From assembly GCA_037783415.1 (NCBI GenBank), contig JAZGTN010000015.1, positions 6,955,001 through 7,019,000 on the forward strand: a stretch of DNA of 64,000 nt. The letters are read 5' to 3'. The notes below the pieces were generated by a model. The model ran no database searches and was not told the DNA's origin. It was given only the letters and a program-made list of their open reading frames with translations. The translations under genes and the position numbers were made by a program. The DNA is from Leptasterias polaris (taxonomy: Eukaryota > Echinodermata > Asteroidea > Forcipulatida > Asteriidae). Numbering within the stretch: position 1 is the stretch's first letter; every line of letters starts with the position of its first letter. Shown piece by piece: positions 11,417 through 23,370 of the stretch.

Positions 11417-14400
11417 CTGTACATTAATTAAAAGGAAAAAAATAAAAGAAAAGTATGAGCCATAAAACGTTAAAGGCGTGCTGTGCTACTTTCGTTGTAA
11501 AGGTGAGTTAAATTTAAGGATTGATGAAGTTTTCTTTTCCTTTCCAATACGTCTTTTTCCCTTTGCCTTTTCATGTTATTTTCTTTGCGTAATAATCGTC
11601 GCTCGTGCCAAGTAGTGACCTATCTTGCCCACAGCAAAAACAACAAGGAAATGTTTGGAGAAAGTTGCGATTGAAGTTGCACTTTTTTTTCAAACTGCTG
11701 TTTCGGAGTTGACTGTTTTTGTTTTGTTTTTTATGAAAAAAAATTAAGCTGACTACTTCGTATACAAATGGCATTCTGTTTTCATTCCTGCATTCCTGAA
11801 TTCCTGTGTTTTCATTACCGGTAATTAGTAATTAGTTTTAAACACATACGTCACTTCGTAAAAATGAACAAAAATCTCAATTTTTTACCGCAGAACGCTG
11901 TGTACAAATCAATGCATATAATAGAGACCTATTGAGATGCAAACGTCACACAAACGCGCAAGTGACGTATCGAGATAGAACACTTCGCCGAAATACAAAA
12001 TTGCACGTCTAGTGATACGTCGCTCATGCTAATTAGTGTCACTACAAAACCAATACAAATTAAGTACTGAAACTTGCTGAAAATTAAAAATATGGGTATA
12101 TTCTAACAACTTTTATAAAAACCGATTAGAAAACATGTGTGATTTTTGACAGATAAATTCATGATGAACGACGACATGTCATTTTAAATGTTTTCCTCCC
12201 ACATCAAAAATTGAAACTGTCTCCGTTGTCTTCTGTCCATGATTAGGTTCTTGGCTACTGATTAAGTTTGCTTTTCTGAGAATCCTTGGTTTCACAACGA
12301 GAATAAACAAACAAATAAATAAATAAATAAATCTTCTGAAAGTTTATCGTCGTTCGTTTGAGCTTACATCGAATGAACATAACTTTTTCGTTTATTCCTT
12401 ATCTTAATGTCAACAAATAACGTACACAATCACAGCCTAAAACGTCATTATACTAACTTTCCTCACTTCCGCACGGGTCGACGTTTAGTTCCTCGATCTC
12501 GACCTCACGTAGATGTAAATGTTCCTCTCTGCCTGGTATGTCAACACTGACGTAACGCGCCCTCAACGGTGGACCACAGTAGACATCCATTACGCCGCCA
12601 AGATGCCGGGCTTGACTAGCAGTTATCGGTGTTCCGCACGGAGCATTTGAATGTATGTTTGGACTCAGCCCTGCTCTTACAACTGCATCTGTTAACCTGT
12701 CGCCTATAAATATATGTAAGTCATGTCCCTGTTAAGTAGCTTTTTAAAACCACAACTAAACTAAAATTACAATGTCTACTTTCTAACAAGTCCCGATTCA
12801 GAGTTGATCCGGGGTTAGATTGGTACCCTGCCATTAAAGACAGACACTTTTCTTAAAAAACCCAATGGTGTCATTTTGTGGACATAAATTTAAAAGCAAT
12901 ATGAAACGTAAATCCAAGACTGATAATCGTACAAAGTGATATGGCAGGCAAAGTCAAAGGAACATCTGGCAGCCAACTTATAAAGGCGCGGTGTTAGGCG
13001 TTATTCACGAGCCTCAAAGTGTTAAGTCAGATGTTCGAGCTACGTGTGAGTCAGCATGACTTAAAAGTCTGAGTCTTAAACACGTTTACTGTCTAGGAAG
13101 CCAAGTCGTGTTGATCCGGAAAACGGATGACGCTGACCCGGTGTCATGGGGGTTTTGTCGTCCCCCTCCCGATGTGTGTGTTTGGCCCCATGATTTTATG
13201 CAACACCAACAAACTGGCCTTGCTGAACGACAATGGGCATGAGACACATTTTCTTGTCAATTCTAACCCAGGACTCTTCAGAAGGTGGAATAAACTCTTC
13301 TATCCGCCCAAAATATCGTGGGTTTTTATTTAACTCGTATATCAAGTAATGTTTATAGGAAAAGTCAATTGGGTCAACCATTATGAGCGTTAATATATAC
13401 TTACTGCAACAATCAGCACGGTTGTAAAGGGTGACTTTACTGATGCAGTGCTCTTTTGATAGAGTCACTTTCCACCAAGGATCAAAATCTTTAGCTGCGC
13501 CAAAAAAAATCAGAAAATAGTTATTGGTTATTCAATTCTGTGAGGTTTGTGCGATAGATGAGGGCTAGGGAAAAAACCAAAATGGATCCGCTATTTAGTC
13601 CAGTAACTAGACGACAATACTTTTTCTAAGTCATTGTGAAATAAGCAGTTAATAGCTTGGCAGGATTCGAACCTATAACCTTGTGATTGCAAGTCTTGCA
13701 GTCTAACCAATTGAACATGGTTACTTTATGGATAAGTACGATCAAAGATGGCAATTCGCAATCAACGGGAAGACATACTAATGGACAGGACGAAAAGGTA
13801 TGTTATTTCTTTTTAGGAGTTTTCTTCACACGTTTTAAATATTCTAAACTCATGAAGACATTTGACATCTTTGGATTCCTTGAATATCTGAGTTCATTTT
13901 TGCTGCGTAGGCTTACCATACTTGACACACAGGAACAGATGACTTGTGACGAAATACAACACAGAAATTCTTGAGAGCTGTACGTATCGTAGATAGTTTT
14001 AGTAGTTTCTCAATATTTTGAGATGTTATATATTTTCCCGTTGGTGATTAATCTGACCACTTGTTATTGACGACCATGGAGAACGTGCACATCAGACAAA
14101 GATGATCGCTGAGCAATTATTTAGACTGGTCCCCTGACTTCATCCGCAAAAATAAAGACAGGCACTGGTTTGACAGGCCCAATGATTTCATTGGATGCAA
14201 TGATTTCATTGGATAAACGTGCAGTGACGTAAAGCTTTCCACTTCTGTGTTATGATTGTCTGCTAAAAAGTGACGTAGTTTTTCAGCCACACCACCAGCA
14301 GCTGTTCGATTGTCTGCTGCATGCAGTGTGTGCATAATGTTTGTATGTGTAAACTACGAATCTCCGCCGTGTGAACGAATGCAAGGTCAAAGGTACATCC

Positions 14401-17400
14401 GACAAGATCCCGCCGAGCGCTCACGGCTGATATCTGGCATTATTCACGAGCCTCGAAGTGTGACGTCAGATGTTTTGATTTCAACAACATTTATTTCATG
14501 CTGGTACATAAATATCATACATGCAAATACAATTTAAGTAATCAGTACATACCTGTACATACAATTCCAAAATTATGAGAACAATAGTTAAATTTACCAA
14601 CATGTAGGAAAAGGGTGAAGCGTGACGCTTTTATGCCATTCCCTATGACAGACAAGGACTCGGACAAGACAAGGAGACAGTGAGACCAGACTAACTAATT
14701 AAAATGATTATACGATGTTGTGTAGAAATAATGATACATATAGAACTAAATTATACATTTTATTAATACATGTTAATACATGCTCAAAAGGTAATGTTTC
14801 AGGTTTTGGGAAAATGATTTAAGTGTGAGGGACTGTCTAATATCAAGGTTAAGATTATTCCAGAATAGAATGCATCTTGGTATGAGGCTGTTTTTGGATA
14901 AAGAAGTTCGATTGTATATAGTATAGAGATCACCCCTAGATGCACTTCTGGTTCCATGCGTATGTACTGATGAACATGATATAAAGAGATCATGTTCAGG
15001 CCAGTTAAGCAATATTCAGCTTCATGGTATCACGTGGTATTGAAATGATATTCTTTGTCCATTGCTGGCATACAGGGTGTGTACAGCGTAATCAGATCAT
15101 TATTGATCTCAACGCTCTCGGAATATTTATAAAGGTCAAATGTGTGAAATTTTTGGGGACGCCAGGCAGCTAAAGACTAAACCAGATTATTATTGTTGTT
15201 TGACAATGAATATTAACTTGGCATGTCTGCTGCCAACTTTTGTTCCAAAGTATCAATGTTTAACGGTTTCAATAAAATTAATGGTTACCTTTTCCATACC
15301 TAAGCTTTGGCTCTGGCTTAAATTTGGGACTAGTGTGCATTTTTGCACGGTGCATAAACATCAAAAGGAGCCCATTGTAGACAGGAAATAGAAATAGAAA
15401 TAGCACTATAATAAGAGAGGAAAAATGTCAGTGAATGTAGTGTTTGCCCAGGGAAGTCATTTTCACTTCACAGTACATCATTGGTGGAAGTCTAAAATCA
15501 AAATTCACGAACAGAAAAAGTTCCTTTTATTACCATGTTTTAGCATATCTTTTTACAATGTAGCCTAACTGCTTTGATTTTCAAGAACAAAGATTTTCTC
15601 AGTAAGAAAATCAAGTTTCCACGTGCATTCTGGTATGGCAAATGCCATCTTTGAAAACGACATCGCCAGGACAAATTCTAGGTGGCGCACTATATTTCAT
15701 ATCACCCATTTACTATGAGGTATCGTCTTGTTTTACCTGTGCAAGCAAACCCGTTGCGGTGTAATGTCGAAATGTAGCCATCCGCAGCCACCCTCGCGGG
15801 AAACATTTTGTCGAAAGTAGAGCTTTGTTCTTTCAGTTCTTGCAATATAGAGACTCTGCCTATAGAAATGAAATAATATTGTACTTTTAAATAAAGTTTA
15901 ATCACATTCATTCACAAAGTGACCCATTTAAAGCGTGTTTATTCTTTTTGCTATTTTTTTTTTCAAAACAGAGTCGATCATGTTTTGAAGAGAGAAATTG
16001 TTTTAGCCGAAGTTTAAAAGTGCTACTGCGTCAATTGCTGCACCTTGTTTGTTACTCACAATACTTAAAGGTTAAGAACGGGATGCGTGATGCTGATAAT
16101 GATGCGCTTTTTACCCGAGTCGGAGCTTTGGATTTCAGCATTTTTATGCATTCTCCTTAGGAGCGTGCAGCATCCCTTCAAAGGGTGTAAATAATTGTCA
16201 TCAACATCTTTGCCACTGAAGTTACCCACTTACTCCTGAGTGATGATACCATAAAGAAAGGGAGATTACTTTAACACTTGTTCTTAGATTAATAAATATT
16301 TTTCTGTAATATTCCACGTTAATACGGCTGTTACAGGTTGCATGGCTTTTGACTTGCACCCGAACAAAGATATTGATAAAATAGGGAGGCTGCCAAGATA
16401 GGTTCTAGATAACTCAGTTGATTTAGAGCGTCGAAGGTTCAAATTCTGCTCCTAGTAAATTATTTTTTTCAACCTCAAATTAGTTAAAAGTTACCCTGTT
16501 AACTTCCCTTGTGGTTTATTACTTTATTACGAAATAAAAAGTCCCATCCTCTTCAGGTGACCCCTCTGCCGCCGCTTCCAAAGCTGTATCGTAAGCTTGG
16601 ATGTGATCGCTGGCTACACGGAAGTTACAGGTTAAAATTCTTCTAACTGTCACCCTCGAACAAAGGTATTGACAGAATACTCAGGGTACCTCAAACATTG
16701 GGCTAGATAGCTCAGTTGGTAGAGCGCCGGAACGTTAATCTGTGGGTCGCAGGTTCAAATCTCACTGTCGTCAATTTGTCTTGGTTTAACCTAAAATCAG
16801 TTTAGTAATATTATGTGACATACTCTGTGGTCGATAGCATCGTTGGAGAGGGTACTCCTCAACCGTCACCTCCATCAGCTGAAGGTGTTGCTTATTGTAG
16901 TTATACGGTAGAACAACGCTGACCAATTTCGCCAACAACGGAGGGTCACAGTAAACATCAATTATGCCTCCTGCTTTCTGAGCCTGGTGGTCCGTCACTG
17001 GGGTCCCGCATCGTTCATTTCGGTTTGGGATATTGTTAAAACCAGCTCTAACAATTGCCACTTCCAAACGGTCACCTAAAGCAACAAAAATACGATATAA
17101 ATTATTTCCTATGGTCTACAATATTTACAATTTTGCTAATTTTGTCCAGTTTTCTTGAAAGTAAAGTGCTTGGGTGCAATGACGTCACGTGAGAAAATAA
17201 CCATTTGCATCACTCATCAACTAAACGTACATTCTTAGGGGCAGAGAAGCAATTAGTCCATATATTGGACCCTCTTTTATAATTATTTATGGAAATCACA
17301 AGGGCAATTAATTAGGCCTTACCTAATCAAGCAAGAAAAACAAGCTAAAATATATTATTTGCACGAGCTGGGAAGCAATATGGATACCAAAGAGGGTTAT

Positions 17401-20352
17401 ATACAATGAGATACTACGAATTACTAGGTGGCGGCAGACTGTATTAAAGGTAATTCCATCGATCGTAAACAATGAACTGTAACTGATAAGTCTGCTGCCA
17501 CCTAGCGTCGAAAATTATCCAATTCAATCTCCATACTTACTGCAACAATCTGCCCGATTGTAAAGAGTTACTTTTCCAATACAGTGCTTCCCTTCAAGAT
17601 GAACTGACCAGGCCGGGTTTCCATCCAATTCTAAAACGAAAAGTCAAAATAAAACGCCCTCTTGAAATAAGTTTACATACAACATCAAAACTACACAAAT
17701 GCCACCAATTATCTCAAAGGGGTCCATATTTACTCCCTTGTATTAACTTCATGCGGCCACTGTCTGCCCATCGTCTGACATTTTGGGAGGTAAAATTCGT
17801 TATGCAGATCAGGAGTGCGTTCCAATTTTGCAAACGTTGCCAACAATCTCCAGTGGAATGCGTTGTGCGCCGCCAATGTTTCGCCGCCTGGTGAGCCTCT
17901 TTTTGTGCGAGCATGGCCTAAAATGCACTTTGCGCAGTACCACAGGGGGAACCTGACTCCCAAAATAGTGCTAGCAATGTATGTTGTGACGCCAAGTCAA
18001 TTGGGTCATAAGGCAACAGCTTTTCTTGATAAGACCTGTTCGTCGATTGGTGCTTCGGGTAGGATTGTGGTTTCTTGATCTACCGTTGAATGAGTGTTAC
18101 TTGCCTGTTCGCGTATGAAATTACAATGTAAGACTTTACGCTACGCAAATTACGAAATCCCAAGTTAAACTTAATCATAAACTAACTATAGTTATTCCTA
18201 AACTATAGCTTACTTGTTATTGCAATACCATTCTGTGTGTCTCCGTCTGCTGCATTTTGGGAACTATAAACTGTGTTGTTTTCCTGATATGTGGAGCTTT
18301 GCTTGGTTTTCAATCCAACAATGGACAACTCTATGATAATCAAAAAAGATCAAATATTGATAATGCCTTTTTAGCAATTGAAACTGTGTTGAATGTTACA
18401 CAAACAAATAAAACAACAAGAAAACACCTTAACACACAAAAAACCATAAAACAATTTTTGCCATACGTATACAGAGCCAAATGATCAAGAGCTATTTAAA
18501 GTACTTGGGCCATTCAGATATTTTTAAATTAAAAAATTATTGTTGTTAGTTATCTTAAAGATTTGTAGTAAAGTGAAGACAAAAATATACTTGGCCATTA
18601 CTTTCATATAAGAACTCACAATAGCATTTTGCAATTCTCTTTTTGGTGAATTTGTGCAAATTAATAAGGATCATCGGTGAGGCTCCTTCATATCTGTCTG
18701 ATCTCTTGTCCCTGTACAATCCACCACGGGCTTTAAGATCAGCCACTCAGAAATTACTTTGTGCGATGCCCAGCAAGACGTCTACCTACTGAAGGAGTTT
18801 TTCTGTCATTGCACCTAAGTTATGGAACTCACTACCGTTTGATATCAGGAACTCTTCTACGATTGCTCGATTCCAGTCCCGCCTCAAGACTCACCTTTTT
18901 AAATCAGCTTATTGTATTTAACTATGTGCTGACATTTTATTGCTATTCTGCTTTTTGAACAATTCCAATGATTTTTATTTTGTGGTTTTTAAGAATGTTT
19001 TTATCTGTTTACTCTTATTGGGTTTTACTACTCAATGTTTTTCCTTGTCTTTGGCTGGTTTTTTGGTATATTTTTTAACTATTGCAATAGTTAAATATAT
19101 TAAGACAATATATTGTCTCTTTTGGTCTCGTCTCTGTTTATTCCATTAATTTGTACAGCGCATAGAGACCTTTTGTTTTATTCGCTTAATAAATGTTTGG
19201 TATTATTATTATTATTATTATCCCCGACACGCAGGTTTTATTGCAAGTACTCGAGGACGAATTGTACGTACTTTTGAGTTTATACTCGTCGATGTCAGCC
19301 TCTCCCGCGTCGTCTGCCTAATTACACATTGAAACAAATACAGCAAATATAATGTTAATGTTTATGTTTAAAAAGGGTTGCACTGAACCACATTGGGGTT
19401 GCAAATGTAGTGTATCAGGCTTTAGAATGTTGGTAACACCTGCGTAAAAAAACCAATTATTTCACCGAATACAGAATCTAGTCGGATGCACCTACCGCTG
19501 TAGACGTTGCTGGTCACACTTTGTGACCGGAGAATTCTGCCCCCCATACGGCGAACTGTAAACAAGTTTCTTTCTGACAGCGCGCTCTTATGAATCACCA
19601 TTCTCTAGCTAATGTTGATTTCCAATGGTGGACAGAATCTTCAGGGGATAGATTTCCCTGTGACACCTCCGGCAACACCTAGGTTCGACGTACTCAGGTA
19701 AAAGCTGTTGTCTTGAAGCGCAATCATAAAAACATATTGTAGTCATCGCTGAGGCATCAGTGACTCGTCGCTGAAGACGCTGGTGACCATATGCGTTCGA
19801 CGATTATAAACCGACCTTAAAGTTGCACTTTAAAGGTGGCATGTTGTACATGGAATGAGCTCTCACCCAGTTTCTACATGCAGGCGCCCTCCCTCTACGT
19901 ATCATGAACAACAAATGTATAAAACTAGACATAGAAAAAAGCAGAGACAGAGTAAAGTGCAATCAACGCGCAGCAAAAATGTATATACTTTTCTCTCAAA
20001 GTGTATAATTATATATATTTAAAAAAACGACGACAACTGTTACATTCAGATCAAAAAGTAATTACTTGTAAAATTACAGTATGCCAATTTGACAACCCAG
20101 TCTCAATACTTCGAGTTGTAAGGGCAAGGCAGCTTGCTTAGAAGAGTGCACATTTAAAGAGGGAAATGTGAATCTGAAGGGGCATCAATGCAATGACCAG
20201 GGCAAGGTGGCAATTGCCTCCTTTGCCTCCGTGAATTATCAAACTTGAACTTAGAGGAAGAATGAGCTACACCAGAAATAAATGTAATATCTTACCATTG
20301 CTCCCTTGAATGTCAAGAGGCTGAATAGTAACAAAATAAAAACGACCTCCAT
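10081..20352 (-). CDS. Secreted lectin-like protein with three fucolectin (FTP) domains
   Basis: Eleven exons, 5' to 3' on the minus strand: 20352-20296, 19604-19496, 18330-18214, 17630-17541, 17075-16824, 15859-15737, 13494-13405, 12703-12458, 11416-11288, 10752-10663, 10571-10081. The lengths sum to 1794 nt with no internal stop, and every internal junction after exon 2 is phase 1. The predicted protein is about 597 residues: a signal peptide (MEVVFILLLFSLLTFKGA), a linker, FTP domains at about 57-205, 211-358 and 363-505, then a Lys/Thr/Glu-rich tail. FTP domains (eel fucolectin, tachylectin-4, pentraxin-1 type) bind fucosylated glycans and act in innate recognition outside the cell. The motifs seen are KPTEQSSS, DPWW, NRxDCCxxRL, CGxP, CxPPLxARxVSV and LQLxEVTV. 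Exon 2 and the GTTAGT donor at 12457 are the least certain parts. Sugar specificity is unknown because a key His is replaced in all three domains. Confidence 0.85.
12458..15859 (-). CDS. FTP domain 2 (exons 6-8)
   Basis: Exon 6 (15859-15737) gives RVSILQELKEQSSTF to GFACTG. Exon 7 (13494-13405) gives KDFDPWWKVTLSKEHC to YNRADCC. Exon 8 (12703-12458) gives DRLTDAVVRAGLSPNIHSN, CGTPITASQAR, CGPPLRARYVSVDIPG and LHLREVEIEEL. If the weak GTTAGT donor at 12457 were not used, translation would stop at a TAG three bases later, giving a two-domain protein. Phase compatibility with exon 9 favours splicing. Confidence 0.85.
12940..13040 (+). repeat. Dispersed repeat in lectin intron (second copy 14375-14480)
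   Basis: GTCAAAGG, then ATTCACGAGCCTCAAAGTGT and GTCAGATGTT recur in the same order at 14375-14480. Both copies are diverged and non-coding. Confidence 0.6.
13550..13720 (-). mobile_element. tRNA-derived SINE remnant
   Basis: The minus strand shows TTCAATTGGTTAGACTGC (box A-like), CTTGCAATCACAAGG, and box B GGTTCGAATCC near 13655, followed by an unrelated body. It lies in the intron between lectin exons 6 and 7. Confidence 0.6.
14480..15060 (-). mobile_element. LINE 3' fragment in lectin intron
   Basis: The minus-strand frame 15012-14773 encodes the C-terminal end typical of a LINE RT protein: VHTHGTRSASRGDL, then IPRCILFWNNLNLDIRQSL and LKSFSQNLKHYLLSMY, then stop. It is strongly 5'-truncated. 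The AT-rich flank down to about 14480 is probably its 3' UTR. Confidence 0.7.
15062..15736. other. Lectin intron sequence, nothing further recognised
   Basis: This stretch lies within the intron after exon 6. I found no extra exon with matching phase and no repeat partner in the window. Confidence 0.4.
16330..16800 (+). mobile_element. Two head-to-tail tRNA-derived SINE copies
   Basis: Each copy carries a tRNA-like head. Copy 1 has a damaged TAGATAACTCAGTTGATTTAGAGC. Copy 2 at 16703 has TAGATAGCTCAGTTGGTAGAG and box B GGTTCAAATCTC. Both have the family tail CTTCCCTTGTGGTTTATTA or AACCTAAAATCAG. The same family occurs at 29321-30261 and 52205-52493. The 3' end touches the 3' border of lectin exon 5 on the opposite strand. 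Confidence 0.8.
16824..18330 (-). CDS. FTP domain 1 (exons 3-5)
   Basis: Exon 3 (18330-18214) gives LSIVGLKTKQSSTYQ and NAADGDTQNG. Exon 4 (17630-17541) gives LDGNPAWSVHLEGKHC to YNRADCC. Exon 5 (17075-16824) gives DRLEVAIVRAGFNNIPN, CGTPVTDHQAQ, CDPPLLAKLVSV and LQLMEVTVEEY. The first Trp of the usual PWW is replaced (PAW), so this domain is the most divergent. If the donor GTATGT at 16823 were missed, translation would run 12 more codons to a TAA inside a neighbouring SINE. Confidence 0.85.
18630..19222 (+). mobile_element. 5'-truncated L2/CR1-type LINE with (ATT)n tail
   Basis: Plus-strand frames give APSYLSDLLSLYNPPRALRS, then FSVIAPKLWNSLPFDIRN and FQSRLKTHLFKSAY, then stop. This is the C-terminal RT signature of L2/CR1 elements, with at least one frameshift. 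The 3' end has TACAGCGCATAGAGACC and an ATT repeat at 19201-19220. It sits in the lectin intron between exons 2 and 3. Confidence 0.85.
19496..20352 (-). CDS. Signal peptide exon and linker exon of the lectin gene (exons 1-2)
   Basis: Exon 1 (20352-20296) starts with ATG, encodes a 19-residue hydrophobic leader and ends at GTAAGA in phase 0. Exon 2 (19604-19496) reads RMVIHKSALSERNLF to SVTSNVYS and ends at GTAGGT in phase 1. This supplies exactly the phase that exon 3 needs. The exon 2 acceptor (GCTAG) has a poor pyrimidine tract, so this exon rests mainly on the phase argument. Confidence 0.6.
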
Positions 20353-23220
20353 TTTAGAATAATCCCTTCTCTTCCGTTCCTCTTTTCTCACTGATGCAGA
20401 CACAAATTGATTTAAAGTTCTCTTTCCATTTGGTTTTTATTATGGGAACCGAGGTAAGCTATATCGATTTACCTATAGGTATGATGATTAACATTCTATG
20501 AATAAATTATCAATAGGGAACAGGTGTAATTAGAAATACTGGAGTCACGTATTTTTCTTTGAGGGGTTCAGTGTATTGATATTTATGCCTACACATGGTT
20601 GAAGAATGGGCTGATGTTATGCATTCAGTGTTAGGCGACCACGCCTCTTTTCGTTACCGCTCTGGATAAACAAACAACAAATTTCCACTTACGTTTTGAA
20701 TTTTGTTCCTCTTGATAACAGGAGAAAATTACTTGCAAGGGTGATGGATCGAGTGCCACACTCCCGACCCCGCTACACCCCATGTCCTTCAGGAGTTACA
20801 GAACTAGTTATAACAAGTTAGTGAAGCATCATTTTAATGCGATAAAACAACTAAATCGAAATATGAAATGGCTCATCAAATGTGATAAGTTTTTCAAGTC
20901 AGTACAAAAATATGACATGCAACTAAAGTTATTGAGAAGCTCACGGTAAGCAACTAGATAATCAGATATAGGTTTTCCCGGTCCTTTTTGGAAAAACGCA
21001 TGCCAATTTAAGTGTTGCGTTATTCTTTTTCGCATGAAATTGAAATCCATCAATACAATCATTCAATTTCACTTAATATGAGCAACTGTACTTTTAGTCA
21101 ATTAAAAAAGATAACCAATCAATTTAACAAATCCACTCAAAACTTTCAAATTTGCAGCGGCTTTTTGCATAAGTCTCAAGTTGCACTTGCTCTGCTGAAT
21201 TAAAAGCCGTTTTCGCATGGTTAAACAGAACGCCCGATAAGTTGAGTTGAATATGATGATAATATAAATTATAGTACGCTTCAAAATAAAATTGAATGAC
21301 GTTTTCGACTGAAGAGACAAATCGCTTCAATACTAATGCATGGAAGTGAAAGAGGCTGCTTTTGTGCCAAAACTGACTGGGAAAACCAACATAATACCCT
21401 GCAAACATTCATTGAATATAATGTGTAATGCACTCCGCCAAGGAAGTCATGCTTTGTCTTGTTTTGAGCGACATTGTTGGCGTTTTAGGTATGGATTATA
21501 CTTATGTGGTTTAATTTGCAACAAGAAAGAATAGCCTTAAATAAATGTCACTCTACTAAAAGAAGATTGTGTGCCTGTCTGTAAGCATAAAATGGCTACA
21601 TATATCGACATAATGTGAAAAAAAATTCGTTCATCCTCTGATTTTTTTCCATTAACGTAATATTTAGGAATAAATCTTTCATTCCTGAAAGTTTAATAAA
21701 AATCCCTTTGTACATCCTCTAGATATTTGACCTTTTTTTTAAAGTTTTTTTTTTAGAAAATGGTTTCTGCCAGTTCTCGGTGCCAGCTCAAACGCGAAAG
21801 TTTACGTCGGTCTTCCCCGTGAAAACCACCGCGGTGTTGGGCCCTGTTTGCGCGGTCGTCGTCACGCGAATGAACGCATTGATCACCAGAGGACAGTCAA
21901 CAATCTTCAAGCTTCAGCGACTAAACTGATATGCCTCGAGTCATAAATATTCATAAACTGTGTTTCTTATGATCAGTTTGTAGTCGAAGTTGACAAGGAG
22001 CTTTTCTAAACCAGGCCTGGTGAGTTATTTTCGAGTTTACTTCATTCATTTGTTATGTTTGTATGTTTTTTGAACATTAGACACGACATCACATTAATAT
22101 GATCAATGATCGGGGAGTTTACAAACGTATTCAGGGCAGGGGAGAAACATGACACTATGGTTGGTTGCTAATCGCCACTTTAATGTTGCAAATCAATGTA
22201 TTGTTAAGGTCATGTTTCCAATTTATAAATGAATTAGTCGGTATGTAATAAAAGGGACTCGGTGGATAGGACTAGCTCCAAATAATTCTTCCTCCATGGT
22301 ACTACTAGTACTAGCTTCTAGCCTGTGTAGAGGTGTACGGTTCTCACCGAGCATTGATTGAGCGGTTGAGTCATATTGCTTTTAGTTGTTGAACACAATT
22401 TGGGTAATAACCCACTGATTCCCATACTAAACTATTTTTATGAACCAGAAATGGAATGTTAATCGCTGACGATGACCGAACGGCGACGCGAAGTTCAGAG
22501 GGTTGATGCTAGTTTGTACCATGGCACCCTTGTTTGCACACAGACACCGTACGACGTCGCGATACGAGCTTCGAACAGCTCGCTCGAGTCGCGAAAGTAA
22601 AATGAGACTATTTTGAACGTTGGTGGAGCTCTAGCAGTCATACCCCTTCCGCCCCCCCCCCCCCCCCCCTCCTCGCTTTCACCACCAGTAGTAACTTCCG
22701 CAGCTGCTCAGGTGGCGGGGGTATGTGCTCTACTTCGGGGCTGTTCTAGTTTATAAAAAATATTATTGACATACGTTTTTATTATTATTATTATTAATTT
22801 ATTTGAATACATACATTGATAAATAATTATCAATACAGACCGTGTGAAGATCGCGTGTGCTTTAATGCTTGAAACCTCCGTTTCCCACGCCACAGTTCCT
22901 TGTCGTGAGAAAGAAACAAAAACATGCATTTTAACGGACCCACGTTCGCATGCAAGCGAGACTTCCACGGTCTAATATCGACTAAGATATTAGGAATCAC
23001 GAGAAAATAGTGAAAACCCATGATTTGGACTAGCAAGCACAACATTAATTGTTTTACTCATTTCTTAAAAACCTAGCATTTCAAGGTAAAATATTTCAAA
23101 CGAAGTTTTTCCCACAATGACTATCTTTTTACCATGTTGGTTTCGTGTAAATCTGTAAACATTTATGATAACATTTCAATCTTACAAATGATGCACACAC
23201 CCTTTAATGTTGATCAATAG
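20353..23220. other. Intergenic upstream of the lectin gene; GC-rich block near 21770-21900
   Basis: No gene is supported here. A locally GC-rich block at 21770-21900 is followed by CCTG|GTGAGT at 22020, which could be a non-coding first exon and donor of an unseen gene; this is weak. A C-run lies at 22653-22670. No convincing TATA box was found for the lectin gene. Confidence 0.3.
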
Positions 23221-23225
23221 GGGAA

Positions 23226-23370
23226 TCAGGTTAATAGCTCATGTGGTTTCTTTCCCTGCGTTTCCACCTCTGTGGACACCGGTTCGAATCCCACCTCAGA
23301 CCGGAGCCTTGCACGGGATTGGGTTTTCAGTCCCTGGTTGCGTGTGTTTCCCCCATTCCCATATATAAAA
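23226..23370 (+). mobile_element. tRNA-derived SINE fragment (family shared with 30500-30680)
   Basis: Box B is CGGTTCGAATCCC at 23279-23291, followed by GGATTGGGTTTTCAGTCCCT and CGTGTGTTTCC. The same order occurs on the minus strand near 30640-30560. The box A region is poorly preserved. Confidence 0.6.

Noticed and set aside
16703..16775. Apparent tRNA gene
   Set aside because: Box A and box B are present, but the acceptor stem does not pair and the sequence continues into the SINE body found at other sites.
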